This document shows, one piece after another, positions 12,780 through 24,565 of a stretch of DNA of 64,000 bases. The DNA is from Petrosia ficiformis. Lineage: Eukaryota > Porifera > Demospongiae > Haplosclerida > Petrosiidae. The stretch's first letter is position 1. The number at the start of each line of letters is the position of its first letter. The stretch is taken from positions 1,528,501 through 1,592,500 of the forward strand of contig OX345636.1 in the NCBI GenBank assembly GCA_947044365.1, in the 5' to 3' direction. The translations under genes and the position numbers were made by a program. Under the pieces are notes generated by a model. It was not told the DNA's origin. It saw only the letters and a list, made by a program, of their open reading frames with translations, and did no database searches.

Positions 12780-13210
12780 TCTTTATGGCCCGTATTCTTT
12801 ATGATTACTTTCCCACGGGTTCGAACTATATATATATATATATATTTATATTCTTGTATCCACTTGCGTCAGTATGTGTTGTGTACAGAGTTAAGGAAGT
12901 TGCGTCATCCCGAGGCTCGGTCAATTAATGGGCACAGTGCATAATAGAACACGTGCTCTAGCTGTGTGGCAGCAGCCAGGAAGAAATGAAGAAAGCTGCT
13001 ACGTAGAAACTGGAACTAATGGCAGTCTATTCTACCTGAAATATATTCCTAAAGTTCTAGATACTTTAAAAGGTAAGGAGAGTAGGTAATCAAAATAATA
13101 ACTATAATAGGCTGTTGTGTTTCAGGCTTGATAAAGTCAGCCGAGATTACTGAATACTGAACACCACAAAACAGTCATAGGGATACTTTTTTCTCTATAT
13201 ATTTCCGTAT
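12780..13210 (+). repeat. interspersed repeat A, copy 1
   Basis: Shares aaggaagttgcgtcat, ggtcaattaatgggc, gaaactggaactaat, gaaatatattcctaaagttc and gataaagtcagcc with the reverse complement of 57030-57480. Its right part is shared with 19860-19990. An open stretch of about 49 codons from the atgggc at about 12927 ends at a donor (gtaagg near 13072), but the 57 kb copy has a stop early in the corresponding frame. The family may be a promoter/first-exon region of a transposon. Confidence 0.55.
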
Positions 13211-13329
13211 TTGCTTGTTTTTGTTGAACCTTGTTTCCATACAACAGCAAAGAATGTGTGTGGATAGCAATCTTACTGTTTGCAGCCACTCCTTCATCGA
13301 GGCAGACAGCTGGTGAAGTGAAGTCCTGT

Positions 13330-13690
13330 TTTTACCGTGCATGTAGTCTGACAGACCCTCGCAGTAAGAGGCGGAGGGTCAGGGCACACACATTCACTAG
13401 TTGTGTAATCTGCAGAAATATTGTTTAGCAACAAGAGTTTCGATGTCACCAATTGTGTAATAAAGATGAAGCACAACTACCTCTAAGCACAGTGAGAACA
13501 GCAGAATGACTGGAATACAAGAAATTGTAGGTGCAAATGTTTAAAGTAGTGAAAATCTTTTTGAAGGGAAGAGATGTATTTTCCATCCTTTCCACTGGAT
13601 TTGGCAAATCACTGTGGTATGTGCCTTTGACAATTACCTAGTTAGGAAAGATTGTTGTTGTGATCATTCCTCTGACTGCCAAAATGAATC
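13330..13690 (+). pseudogene. RecQ-type helicase 5' relic
   Basis: The segment matches the reverse complement of the RecQ gene start at 38610-39010. A gacagaccctcgcagtaaga hairpin is followed by ttcactagttgtg, then gtgagaacagcag. From about 13555 the frame L-K-G-R-D-V-F-S-I-L-S-T-G-F-G-K-S-L-W-Y shows helicase motif I (Walker A), with P changed to S in the usual L-P-T-G. Motif Ia-like I-V-V-V-I-I-P-L-T-A-K-M follows at about 13651. Stops and frameshifts precede and follow, so it cannot encode a helicase. Confidence 0.7.
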
Positions 13691-13729
13691 TTATAATTAT
13701 AATATTATAATTAATTAGTATGCAATGAC

Positions 13730-13823
13730 CATGTGTTCTCTGGCATGGAACGCAAACTTTACATTCATTTGCGTGTTCCCAGTTCAGTTCTCATTCTCTC
13801 ATGTACGAGTATCATAATGTGTA

Positions 13824-13866
<43 letters not shown>

Positions 13867-14300
13867 TTCGCGTTCATTTCCTGTTGCAGCATATGATGAC
13901 TCTCAAAAAAAGTCAGTAAGCCACTTGATTTGCCTGTACAAGCACCTAGGAACAGAGGTCCTCTTACAAGATTTCAGGCACAAAGTCTCCCACCATCTGT
14001 TCCAAATCCAATTTCTCTCCAGTCTGAGTTGCTGTCTGAGTCCTCTCTTGTAGAACCTGATGGATCTGTTATGATTGAACAACCTGTTTCGATGCCTGAG
14101 GACATCTTCCTCAGTAAGTCAACCTCACCTGATGAATGCCAGCTTATCACACACTGTGCTGAGGGTGAGCATCAGGTTTTAGTTCATTCCGATGCTCGGC
14201 AGTATGCCAATAATGATTATACTGATCTTCGGCGCTTACCTAAGCTCCTTTTCCCTCCTGCTAATAGTAAGGAGTGGCTTAAGATAGATAATGAATTAAG
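13730..14300 (+). pseudogene. retroelement N-terminal ORF relic (copy of 50450-51000)
   Basis: About 150 codons in two frames match the minus-strand sequence at 50400-51030. Shared motifs are P-V-Q-A-P-R-N-R-G-P-L, S-L-V-E-P-D-G-S-V-M-I-E-Q-P, D-E-C-Q-L-I-T-H and N-D-Y-T-D-L-R-R-L-P-K-L-L-F-P. A (CT)n tract at 13823-13868 sits in both copies. At 50-51 kb the same segment leads into a non-LTR retrotransposon ORF, so this is taken as its 5' part. Here it ends in unrelated coding sequence at about 14300. Confidence 0.6.
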
Positions 14301-14490
14301 AGATGACAGATTCTGTGTGGCATTCAGTGTTATCTGCGGGAGGAGGCCATTGATTTTTTCTCTGATCGTGAGTTCTTTTTTCTGAAGAATGTGTTAGATA
14401 GTGAAATGAAGCAGTTACTTTCACAAAGAGTTGGTACAAAGAAGAAGCAGGCTGAACCCATTCTAGCCAGTGATGAGGAACTGTATTTTG
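14300..14490 (+). pseudogene. tyrosine-recombinase-type (Crypton/ZMYM-like) fragment
   Basis: The frame at about 14336-14485 reads E-A-I-D-F-F-S-D-R-E-F, then F-L-K-N-V-L-D-S-E-M-K-Q-L, then G-T-K-K-K-Q-A-E-P-I and S-D-E-E-L. This is the conserved block (LDsemKrL, kkkQAepi, dEe.LW) of Crypton-derived tyrosine-recombinase-like proteins (ZMYM/KIAA1958 type). The catalytic part does not follow, and AT-rich DNA begins near 14495. The join to the retroelement relic at 14300 has no visible splice signal. Confidence 0.5.
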
Positions 14491-14499
14491 TATATTATT

Positions 14500-15450
14500 G
14501 TATTCAGCTTTCTTGTATTTGATTTCGTGTTAATGTATTTATTCTCTCATTAACAAAATTGTTTCCTTGAGCTTTGGACCTAGGTATCTATTAGATTTAG
14601 ATACCTGCTAGCAGGTATCTATCTGATTGAGACACCTCATTTACAATGAAAACTTCAAAGGAATTATTCATTAATAGGTCTAAAAAAAAATATATATGTC
14701 AGTCGATACCATTCTAACACTAAAACTAAGATTACCAACTACCTCTGTGATACTGAAATTAGGTAATTATATAGTTGTTGAATAAACTCATTACTAAATG
14801 GTGACATCATTTCACGTTATCAAATTATTGGTTAAAAAAACCAAACTATTTTTTGCAGTGATATGCCAGGATACACACATAGCAAAATTGTGAGCAGTTC
14901 CTTGTTGCAGAAGAATTCAAATTTGAATAAACTGCTACAATATCAATGTAAATAGTTAAAATAAGTTATAATGTATTGTTTAATTAGTACAGCTGCAAAG
15001 TGACATCTTATACATTGCCTAATAGGTGTACACAGAAACAAAATAAATGTTTTAATTAAATCATTGTATGTTTTCCAAACCTTTCTTGTGCATCTAATTA
15101 GATGATAATTGGTACATAGAAACCTGTATGACTGACAAATTAAATTATAATTTACATCCTTGCAACTGTGCTAACTCATACATTTGTTATTTTAACAATT
15201 GTATTTTTCAGTGTGAGAGATTGCTATATATAAAATCAATGGAAATTACTTTGTTTTCAGTTATAATGAATTGAGCTAGTTTAGTCTACAAAATAGTGAA
15301 ATAGTGAATGAAATGAAGACATTCCTTCTCAACTTTTAAAACCCCAATTACAGTATGAATCAAAACAGTATAATGCTTTGCTAATGCTTTGCTGACCTCG
15401 CCTCATATTCAAGTACTCCACTCATGCAGTACATAGAGGTTATTCAAGTG
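14500..15450. other. intergenic, nothing recognised
   Basis: AT-rich, with small inverted repeats such as ggtatctattagatttagatacc around 14582. No coding signal. Confidence 0.45.
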
Positions 15451-15454
15451 CTGG

Positions 15455-15545
15455 TGGTTGTCATAGCGTAGTGGTAAGAGCACTTGTGGCTGAAGTCAGA
15501 AGCCCTGTGATAGATTCTCAGTGACTACTGGCGTTTTTTTTTCCA
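15455..15545 (+). repeat. tRNA-derived SINE head
   Basis: catagcgtagtggtaagagc (15467-15486) fits a pol III A-box (TAGCGTAGTGG). It is followed at tRNA-like spacing by a degenerate B-box (gatagattctc near 15512) and then by a T-rich tract at 15534. The anticodon arm does not fold well, so this is a SINE and not a tRNA gene. Confidence 0.55.
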
Positions 15546-16850
15546 TTTCCTCTGTCATCATTATTGAAAGAATTTAGCGTTCAATAATTCACACAGCTCT
15601 ACCTTGTTGAACAATAAAGAACCTGATACGAACTTTTGATGATAAACACAAGTTAAGTCCTACCTAGCAGACAAGTTCCTTCACTAATTAATCTATAATT
15701 ATGCATCTCTCATTATCAATAATCATCACAAGTTATGCTGTTCCTATCTGTCTATTATTAATCACCACATTGCTATTGCAATTTGTGCATCTCTCAATCT
15801 TCAAGCATCTCTCAATCTTCAATATTGATCAATAAGCTGTCATCCAAATCCATATGTTTTAAGAAGTAATCATTCATTAAACGTTACTGTATTATTGAAC
15901 ACGTTATTGACAAAAGCATCAACTGCATCATATCAATAGGTGTGTTGCTTTTATTTAAGGGTTCAGGAACTCTTAAGCTAATTCTAACAGTCCCAGATTT
16001 ACTATAGTGAACTGGAAATGAAACTTTCAGTAGCAATAGTAATAGGTAGTGCTAGTTTCAATAACATTCTAGCTGCTTTGAAATTTCCTTTTTGAATAGC
16101 AACCATTCTCAGTGTTAGTCAATTTGTTTTCATTTGCCGATGCTTTAGAAGCTATTGCACAATTTCCTCCTGACCCATTCATCAATCCATCCATCAGTCA
16201 TGCATGTAAACTCTCTTCAACCTCATAGTCAGACACAACTCCTCCATCCATCCATCTATCCACCTATCCATCCATCAATCTGTCAATTTTGTCTATCCAT
16301 CAATATGTTTATAGTTCGTACAGAGATTCTCTGACATAGAGGGCAATGGAAGGTATGACAATCCAGGTACTATTAGCTTTACAATATATAGTATACATGA
16401 ATATTCTGAAACAAATGGTAAGAGGAGCAGACACTCAAGAGATGATCTAGAGGTTTTAGAGCTATTGTAGTGTGTGGAGAAAGACTGCCATTCATAGACA
16501 TCTTTGGTACTATGCATGGTAGGATTGGCCAACCACTGCCCCACAGGTGCATTTAGCAGCTCACAATGTGGAATTTGCAACTCAAAATATGAAGAAATGC
16601 AACAAGATATGAAAATTCTTAATGGCCTGCTTGGAATGAGACTGATGACAATCATATCGATTAACTTCACCTATACATATAACTAGCAAACACAATTAAG
16701 GCTATTTTTTTTCTATTCTATTCCATTTTATACTTATCCTTTTAGAATTCATTTATGGTTTGAAGGACTAGAGGTTTTCTCTACTCGATTATAATAACCA
16801 CAAACACGAACATTAATTCAGTATTATGATTGCACAATGACAGTAATAAT
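15546..16850. other. intergenic, nothing recognised
   Basis: Contains simple ccatccatcaatc repeats near 16180-16300. Overlapping open frames at 16293-16686 on both strands carry no family motifs. Confidence 0.4.
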
Positions 16851-16909
16851 TACCCTCGCCGCGTAGCGTAGGCGGAAGGGTACGGTAATCGTTTTGTCTG
16901 TGTGTCTGT

Positions 16910-16951
<42 letters not shown>

Positions 16952-16955
16952 GCAA
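16851..16955. repeat. GC-rich hairpin end plus (TG)n tract
   Basis: attaccctcgcc at 16850 pairs with ggcggaagggtacggtaat at 16871-16889 around gcgtagcgta. A tgtctgtgtg/(TG)n run follows. A partly similar sequence (ttaccttgccacgtaggcga at 17708) lies 850 bp downstream, so the two may be ends of one non-autonomous element. The interior open frame (17164-17400) is not recognised. Confidence 0.4.
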
Positions 16956-18559
16956 TTTTTCTGGAAAAATAAAAACATTGACATTTCAAAAGAGGTACTG
17001 GTAGACTTCAAATTATACAAGGAAAAAAAATAACGTAGGAATTCTTCTTAAACCTTTCGGTTATAAAGTTATCACAATGTTTATAACTCACGATTACTGT
17101 TTCCAGACTTGAGAAGACTCGTGGAGGCATCTGGACACATCAAAACATAACTACTCCTGTATCATGACTATCGCTAGCAAAGCACTACATAAAAGCAAAC
17201 AAAATTTGGGTAGTGGTTGCTACAACATCGAGTACTGGCTCCAAGCATTCTCCATTACTTTCAAACTCCGCCTATTTCAATTTCAAGTCATGTGCTGTGC
17301 ACGTTACTCGAACGTCAGCAGTTTTGAGGACCTGTCTATGCTGTCTTTGTGGAATATTTCACAAGACGAATTGAGGATCTTTCTTTCTTCTTTCAGATAA
17401 TACAGAGACTAAAATGTAAGACTTATAGTATAGACAAGGAAGAGACTAGTATAATCATACTAAGTAATAAGTAGTGACATGTTAGTTTATATAATTTATA
17501 TATATATATATATTATATATATATATCTATATCTATTATAATATTATTATAAAAACTAACATGCCAGTACGGTTTTATAACTTAATATGTTTTATACACA
17601 AACTAAACAATCTGAAGTAAACATTCTCATTATTATATGACCATACAAACGAGCAATGATAATTATAATCTTTTGGCATATTATATTTCGAAATTATAGT
17701 TTGTATTACCTTGCCACGTAGGCGAGGGTCCCGTCCCGACGGTATTCATTACTAAATGTATTCTGCTATAATTATTTGTAAGAAGAATATCAAAATATTT
17801 TCAACAATCAACTTGGAATGAGTACCTTCCTGGTATGACTTCATGTGATGCCATGAAAGTACCTGTGTCAGGGAAGTACTTGTTCCAAGTCTATCAAATG
17901 TGCAAGTACAAAATAATTACTGTAACTCGACAAGCAAGAATTGTTGTTGACAGCTCCATGTTTAATTGATTATTCAACTAGTTAGAGTAGATCATCTGTG
18001 TATTGTATTGACCCCACAAAAAAGATTCATTATATGGGTTAATCTATCTACCAGGTCTAATTATAATAACTTAACATTTGCAACATACAGTAATGTGACC
18101 ATCTATGTGAAAACAAGCCAAAACATGCAAAAGTGACATATTAACTGTTTGCAGTAGAAGCCAAAACGTACAAAAATATGTCAGTCTTTACTTTTGGAGT
18201 TTTATATTTTTTGGATAAATATTATCTACGAAATCTTGACTAAGAATACAAGACGTTTCAACACTCATATGCAAGCAGTGTCTCCAAGATGAGTAATTAC
18301 ACATACAGGATTTGTATTCAGAGATAAGACAGTAATAATGCAAAAATATGAACGGATCCTATGTTCCACCCATTGCAATATTTATTGGACTGAAGCAAAA
18401 TAATTCTACAGGAGAAAACACTTTTTTTAAAAAGCTCACTAGCCAGAAAACACAAAGACGTATTGTGAAACATGTTGATAGATCATTTGTTGATGAAGCA
18501 ACAATGGTTTAATTGCATGTTTAATTACATTCATTAAAGTAAACAATGAAAATCATTAA

Positions 18560-19014
18560 TCCATGTCACATCATCTAATTAAAATAGACTTTTGTGGAGA
18601 TGAGCTTGAGATAGATGATGAAGACTCTGATTCAGATCTAAATGAAGAAGAAACAAGAGATATTGGAATTGAATGCCCATGGATAATATATACTTGAGAT
18701 GGAAACAGGTGACAAAAATGGCAATGAAGAAAGAATTGAATGTACAGTAATTAGCAAATGTATGTGATGTCATTGAGATGGAAGGATGTATAGAAACAGA
18801 TAAAGATGACGAGGTGAATGGACTAGTGAGTGATGAGGGATGTGAAGTATTAGTACAATGTGATTTAAATGAACTTCAAAGAATTGAAAACGAAACATTT
18901 AAGATGTTTTTGGAAAATGGGTGTGGATGTAGCTTAAATAAAGGCAAACCTTGCTTTAATCACTTTCTTGAGACACACTATCATGAGATGCATAATAATT
19001 TGGCCATTAATTAA
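18560..19014 (+). pseudogene. Cys-rich exon of an unnamed transposon protein
   Basis: An acidic stretch at 18596-18697 (D-E-D-S-D-S-D-L-N-E-E-E) is followed by an open frame from 18778 ending at 19014. It contains E-N-G-C-G-C-S-L-N-K-G-K-P-C-F and N-H-F-L-E-T-H-Y-H. The C-x-C-(x7)-P-C spacing recalls the N-terminal Cys cluster of transposon-associated proteins common in sponge and coral genomes, but I cannot name the family. The two parts are in different frames or exons and no downstream domain is present. Confidence 0.35.
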
Positions 19015-19859
19015 GTCACAAATCTTTATTTAGGTGTGTAGACAGATTTTCCTTTACTTGCATGGAATAGCAAAATAGATGTCGTGAAAGATGGGCTTAT
19101 ACCTCAGTGATTAAACACTTGTGTGGTGTTCATTACAAGATATACACATAAACTACCTCATAATGCCTTCATGGTAAACAATGTCCAGCATCTCAAATTC
19201 TTTATCGCCAGCTACACTAAGGAGAATCTCTCTACCAGGATGAATACCTACATGTAGGAATAATCCTCTTACAAACATCTGATAAATCCTATACATCATA
19301 AATAACAGGTTGCTACTGCTCCCACCTTCTGCTTCATATAATAGCACATTTTGTGAACATATAATACTTGTATACATATTGTAGGTACATGTCATTAAAT
19401 TTGATGAAATAGTTGACTGTTGAAAAGTGCTAATTAGGTAAGACCTAGAATCAACTATGAAAATGTATAGAAAGTTTTTTTTTAGTGTAAGTGAAGTACA
19501 CTTACATGCAGCCAAAATAAAAACCATTATGTAATTCAGGATTGTTTAATTTCATTAATAATAACAATAATAAGTACCATCATTTTCATATCTGAAGTGG
19601 AGAATTCAGAATGGCCTTCACCACTTTCATCTCATATTTATTTCTCTACCTGTGGGCCACACAATTTCCGCCTCATTGGTGCTTTAGCTGGCTTTAATAA
19701 AAGCCGTGTAGAGCTGAAGTGAATTGTTTCAAAAGCACTGTTGACAACGTAATTAAATCTGCAAATGTAAATTTTGCCCAAAATGTGGTAAATCAGATGG
19801 GAAAGTATTGTATCTACTTATAATACATAGGGTCTTTTCTCACCAACTTTAACAATATA

Positions 19860-19990
19860 ATATATAGAAAAAGTATCCTTATGATTGCTTTGTGGTGTCC
19901 AATGTTCAGTAATCATGGCTGACTTTATCATGCTTGAAACACAACAGTCTATTATAGTTGATTATCTACCTTTTCAAAGAAATATACAGT
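19860..19990 (-). repeat. interspersed repeat A, copy 2 (partial)
   Basis: Shares tgattgctttgtggtgt, ttcagtaatcatggctga, ctttatcatgcttgaaa and the acaacag/ttatagttgattatctac segment with copies 1 and 3. Only the end corresponding to 13080-13210 is present. Confidence 0.55.
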
Positions 19991-20754
19991 AAAGGACATA
20001 AAAAGTTGATGTTTTGTAATCGTTCTATTGATTCGAATTGTTTTACAATTAAGAATCGACGATTAAAACTGTTAAAGCAATCCTTGCAAAGACCATCCCC
20101 CATTTCGCCCTATCCCTTTCTTTGAAAGATACCACACACAATAGCCTACATAAGCTCCCATATCATATATAAGTGAATCTGTAGTTACTAAACTGTATAT
20201 TTGCTTTATTTCTTGGTTTAATGTTTAAAATTAACAAATACACAATGAATTACAACAATACTATGTATTTTTCGGGTCAACCGGAATACACAAAAACCTT
20301 ATTAAAAATCATAGACACACCCCTCGATCCTAGGGTCTCTTATCGAATGCCACCGCTACAAGGAACCGACAACTAAGGAACCGTTAATTTGCAGGCGTGG
20401 TGTTACAGTTACTTTACAGGGGCAGTAACAATTCTACTCCTACACAATTGGGACACTACCATATTCGTATACTCCCCTAGGATATCATTCAGTTTATATA
20501 CCATCTCCCAGAATCTACATAAAATCTGTTAGGAATCTATTAACATCACAGAAAATCTGTTTCAATAAAACTGCAGGTGTACTCAGCCTGTGAGGAATCT
20601 CATATGGAAGGAACTACATAGTTTTAATTAAGGAACTGTGTGCTGGCTCTCTAAACTAAGGGTAATGATTTTAACCAATATATATATATTATTATTATTA
20701 TATATTATATATTTACAATATAATTACAATATATATATATAGTATGCTAATATG

Positions 20755-20965
20755 TCCATTATACAAAATATAGGACCTGAGTTTGTGTTCAAGGATGTGA
20801 TATAGCCTGAGCCTGTGAGGGCTATATCACATCCGAGGACACAGAACGAGGGTTCTACATGTATATACAAAATATAGGACCTGAGTTTGTGTTCAAGGAT
20901 GTGATATAGCCCGAGCCTGCGAGGGCTATATTGCATCCGAGGACACAAAACAAGGGTCCTATATG
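20755..20965. repeat. two tandem ~115 bp hairpin units
   Basis: Each unit starts tacaaaatataggacctga and contains the perfect stem gatgtgatatagcc / ggctatatcacatc (second unit gatgtgatatagcc / ggctatattgcatc), ending cgagggttctacat. Such units are foldback-type repeats. Confidence 0.65.
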
Positions 20966-20989
20966 CAGTATATAGGATCTATTACCATA

Positions 20990-21098
20990 CTATATACAAT
21001 ATATTGTATGATGGTGACATCTCCTGCATGGTGTGCACATGGAAGGTCTACATACAATATATAGAACTCACCACACCAAAGGGATGATGTCACCATCA

Positions 21099-21155
<57 letters not shown>

Positions 21156-21170
21156 TATATATGTATATAT
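20990..21170. repeat. foldback (tatgatggtgacatc) and (TA)n
   Basis: tgtatgatggtgacatc at 21006 is inverted as gatgtcaccatcatac at 21087-21102, followed by about 60 bases of (TA)n. It lies just outside the giant transposon and may be a target-site neighbour or a separate MITE. Confidence 0.5.
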
Positions 21171-21329
21171 AATTATTATGTGTGTATGTAAATATAATAA
21201 TAATAATAATATATCTATGTTTATTTCAACGGGTAAACAATTCCAACAGAAGCAAGCATGGTTATTGACACAGATTAAAACCCTACTAATTATTCAACAA
21301 ACTCTAGGCCCTAAAACACTATACTGATT

Positions 21330-23400
21330 ATACCTATTTCCGGTGCCAATTCTTCAGGAACTTTCATGTCTTTACATGTTTCACTCCTTTCTTCCATCAG
21401 AAGTTAGAACAAATTAATGTATTAGTCATATCTACATGTATAGTATATTAGTCTGTTATGAGTGATCTTCATTCATTAGATACATGTACAGTATGTATAC
21501 CCATGCATATAATCTAAGGAAGTGGTTAAGGAACTGCTTTAAATGTGCCACTCCTTACTTCCCTTAGAAGTTAGAATATATTACTCTTATCTATAAGTAT
21601 AGTTTATATAGTCTGTTATGAATTACATGTATCTTCATTCAATAGATACATGTACAGTATGTGCATATAATCTAAGGAACTGGTTAAGGAACTGCCTACT
21701 GCTTCCCTTAACAAATTACTCTAGGCCCTAAAACACTATACTACAGATCACTGATTATACCTATTTCCGATGCAACTCTTAAGGAACTGCTTTACATGTT
21801 TCGCTCCTTTCTTCACTTAGAGGTTAGAACAGATTAATATATTGCTCATATCTACATGTACATGTATAGTATATTAGTCTGTTATGAATGATCTTCATTC
21901 AATAGATGCATGTACGTGTACACGTACAGTATGTATAATCTCTGCGTATAATCTATGGAACTGGTTAAGGAACTGCTTTAAATGAGCCACTCCTCTCTTC
22001 CCTTAGAAGTTAGAACAGATAGTCATATCTAGTATATTAGAGTTGTCTTCAATCAATAGATATAGGTATGTGTATGTATAACCTATGCATATAATCTAAG
22101 GAATTGGTTAAGGAACTGCTTTAAATGTGCCACTCCTTTCTTCCCTTAGAAGTTAGAATAGATTAATATATTACTCTTATCTATAAGTATAGTGTGTTAT
22201 GAATTACATGTATCTTCATTCAATAGATACATCCACATGTACAGTATGTATACCCTATGCATATAGTCTAAGGAACTGGTTAAGGAACTGGTTTAAATGT
22301 GCCACTCCTTTCTTCCCTTAGAAGTTAGAATGGGTTAATATATTACTCTTATCTATAAGTACAGTGTGTTATGAATTACATGTATCTTCATTCAATAGAT
22401 ACATCCACATGTACAGTATGTATACCCTATGCATATAATCTAAGGAACTGGTTAAGGAACTGCTTTAAATGTGCCACTCCTTTCTTCCCTTAGAAGTTAG
22501 AATAGGTTAATATATTACTCTTATCTATAAGTACAGTGTGTTATGAATTACATGTATCTTCATTCAATAGATACATCCACATGTACAGTATGTATACCCT
22601 ATGCATATAATCTAAGGAACTGGTTAAGGAACTGCTTTAAATGTGCCACTACTTTCTTCCCTTAGAAGTTAGTAATATATTATTCTTATTTATAGGTATA
22701 GTATATACAGTATGTTATGAATTACATGTATCTTCATTCAATAGATACATCCACATGTACAGTATGTATACCCTATGCATATAGTCTAAGGAACTGGTTT
22801 TAAGGAACTGCTTTAAATGTGCCACTCCTTTCTTCCCTTAGAAGTTAGAATAGATTAATATATTACTCTTATCTATAAGTATAGTGTGTTATGAATTACA
22901 TGTATCTTCATTCAATAGATACATCCACATGTACAGTATGTATACCCTATGCATATAGTCTAAGGAACTGGTTAAGGAACTGCTTTAAATGTGCCACTCC
23001 TTTCTTCCCTTAGAAGTTAGAATAGATTAATATATTATTCTTATCTATAGATATAGTATATATAGTCTGTTATGAATTACATGTATCTTCATTCAATAGA
23101 TACATCTACATGTTTGTATAACCTATGCATATAATATAAGGAACTTGTTGAGGAAATGTTCCACTCCTCTCTTCGTTAGAACAGATTAATATAATTCTCT
23201 TATCTACAAGTATAGTATATGTAATGTGTTATGAATTATCCTCATTCAGTAGATGCATGTACATGTATCTGATTATCCTATGCGTATAATCTAAGGAACT
23301 AGTTAAGGAACTGCTTTAAATGTGCCACTCCTTTCTTCCCTTAGAAGTTGGAATAGATTATTATATTAGTCATATCTACATATATAGTATATTCGTCTCT
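21330..23400 (+). repeat. left subterminal satellite array, ~174 bp unit
   Basis: A repeated unit contains ctaaggaactggttaaggaa, ctgctttaaatgtgccactc, ttcccttagaagttagaat, cttatctataagta, gtgttatgaattacatgta and tcattcaatagatacat. Near-identical units recur at about 22268, 22441, 22615, 22791 and 22965. More diverged, irregular units lie on both sides. The outer part contains actctaggccctaaaacact twice, also found once in the right array. Confidence 0.85.
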
Positions 23401-23439
23401 TAGGAATGTATGTGTTAGACATAGCAATACACTCCATTA

Positions 23440-24565
23440 TAAATTAATGTATTTAGGATGCAACTATATAATATACATACATGTTAAATCTTCTGGAGTG
23501 TACCATGTAAGTGTAGTTACAGTCTTAATTGTTTTTTTAAAGTGTTTATTTCGGCGTATGCAAACTTTCTAATGGTACATTACAATGCAGTAATTGTCTC
23601 AAGTTTAAAATATTTTAGTATATGTGTGAATGTGTGTGTCTGTCTGTCTGTTAAGTGAGTAGCTAAAAGATTCCTAGCAAAGTCTACTTACAATTCATTT
23701 CCAATCTTGAATTTATAGAAGAAGACTAGTTACATGTAGTTAAACACATGATAAAGGTTTAGAACCGAAATCACTGTTATAGTAGTCTAGCACACCTTAC
23801 TTAACTCGTCTGTCTGTTTGTTTGTCTGTCTGTTTTTTTTTGTCTATTTATGTCTATTTGCTATTACTTTGTGTCTGTATACACTTTTTGTGGTGTTTTA
23901 TTAAGCCACAACACTATGTACTGAAGACTCTTTGGTAATGATCATACTTTGACCTAATAATTATCTACTTCACTTCATTTTTTCATTCAATATAGGTGAG
24001 TACAACTGTGGGAAATCTACTTTGTAGAATTTTTTGTTAAAGAGAAAGAGTGGAGGAACCAGTTATAGAACTATTTAAAGGCACTGCCACTGCTTCTCTC
24101 CAACTAAACTAGTCATGAATTGTTTTTGCTTTGTATATTACTTAAAAACACATCTTACACTGTCTTTTCACTTTTTTATGAGGAAAATAATAATTTTATG
24201 GCAATTATTACTTCTTAATTTCCTGTGGTTGCATACTATTTATAATAAAGTTGATTGGTATAGTGTGTTTTAAGTCAACATGAGTAAGAGGAAGAATATC
24301 CTTCCCACTTGTGACCATCTTGAAACTAAACCAAAGGCTACTAAATGTGATGAAGATGATGTTGGTATGGTGAAGTATGCAGTATGCTCAATATCTTTTA
24401 GTATATACAATCATATTAGATTGCAGTGTCCAAACTGTTAGTATGGTAGAACCAAATAAATCTATAGCTGTTGGAAGAGATGTGGTGTGTTCCCTTATAT
24501 TTATTGTATGATTTTGGATTTATATTACACTTGATTTAGTTCCATACCATGCCAATGTACTCACA
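23440..24565 (+). repeat. left inverted arm of the giant transposon
   Basis: About 1.1 kb matches 34200-33028 in reverse. Shared landmarks are the tgtctgtctg tract, the ggtgtatt-type taataaagccacaaca segment, the first two coding exons and their intron. Homology fades just after 24560 (gccaatgtactcac / ccaatgtactcatag). Differences are mostly single-base changes and small indels. Confidence 0.85.

Noticed and set aside
13820..13870. Ser/Leu-rich open frames here and at 50847-50930
   Set aside because: They come from (CT)n/(AG)n microsatellites within the retroelement copies.
15455..15545. tRNA gene
   Set aside because: A- and B-box-like sequences exist but no acceptor, D or anticodon stems can be formed; a SINE fits better.
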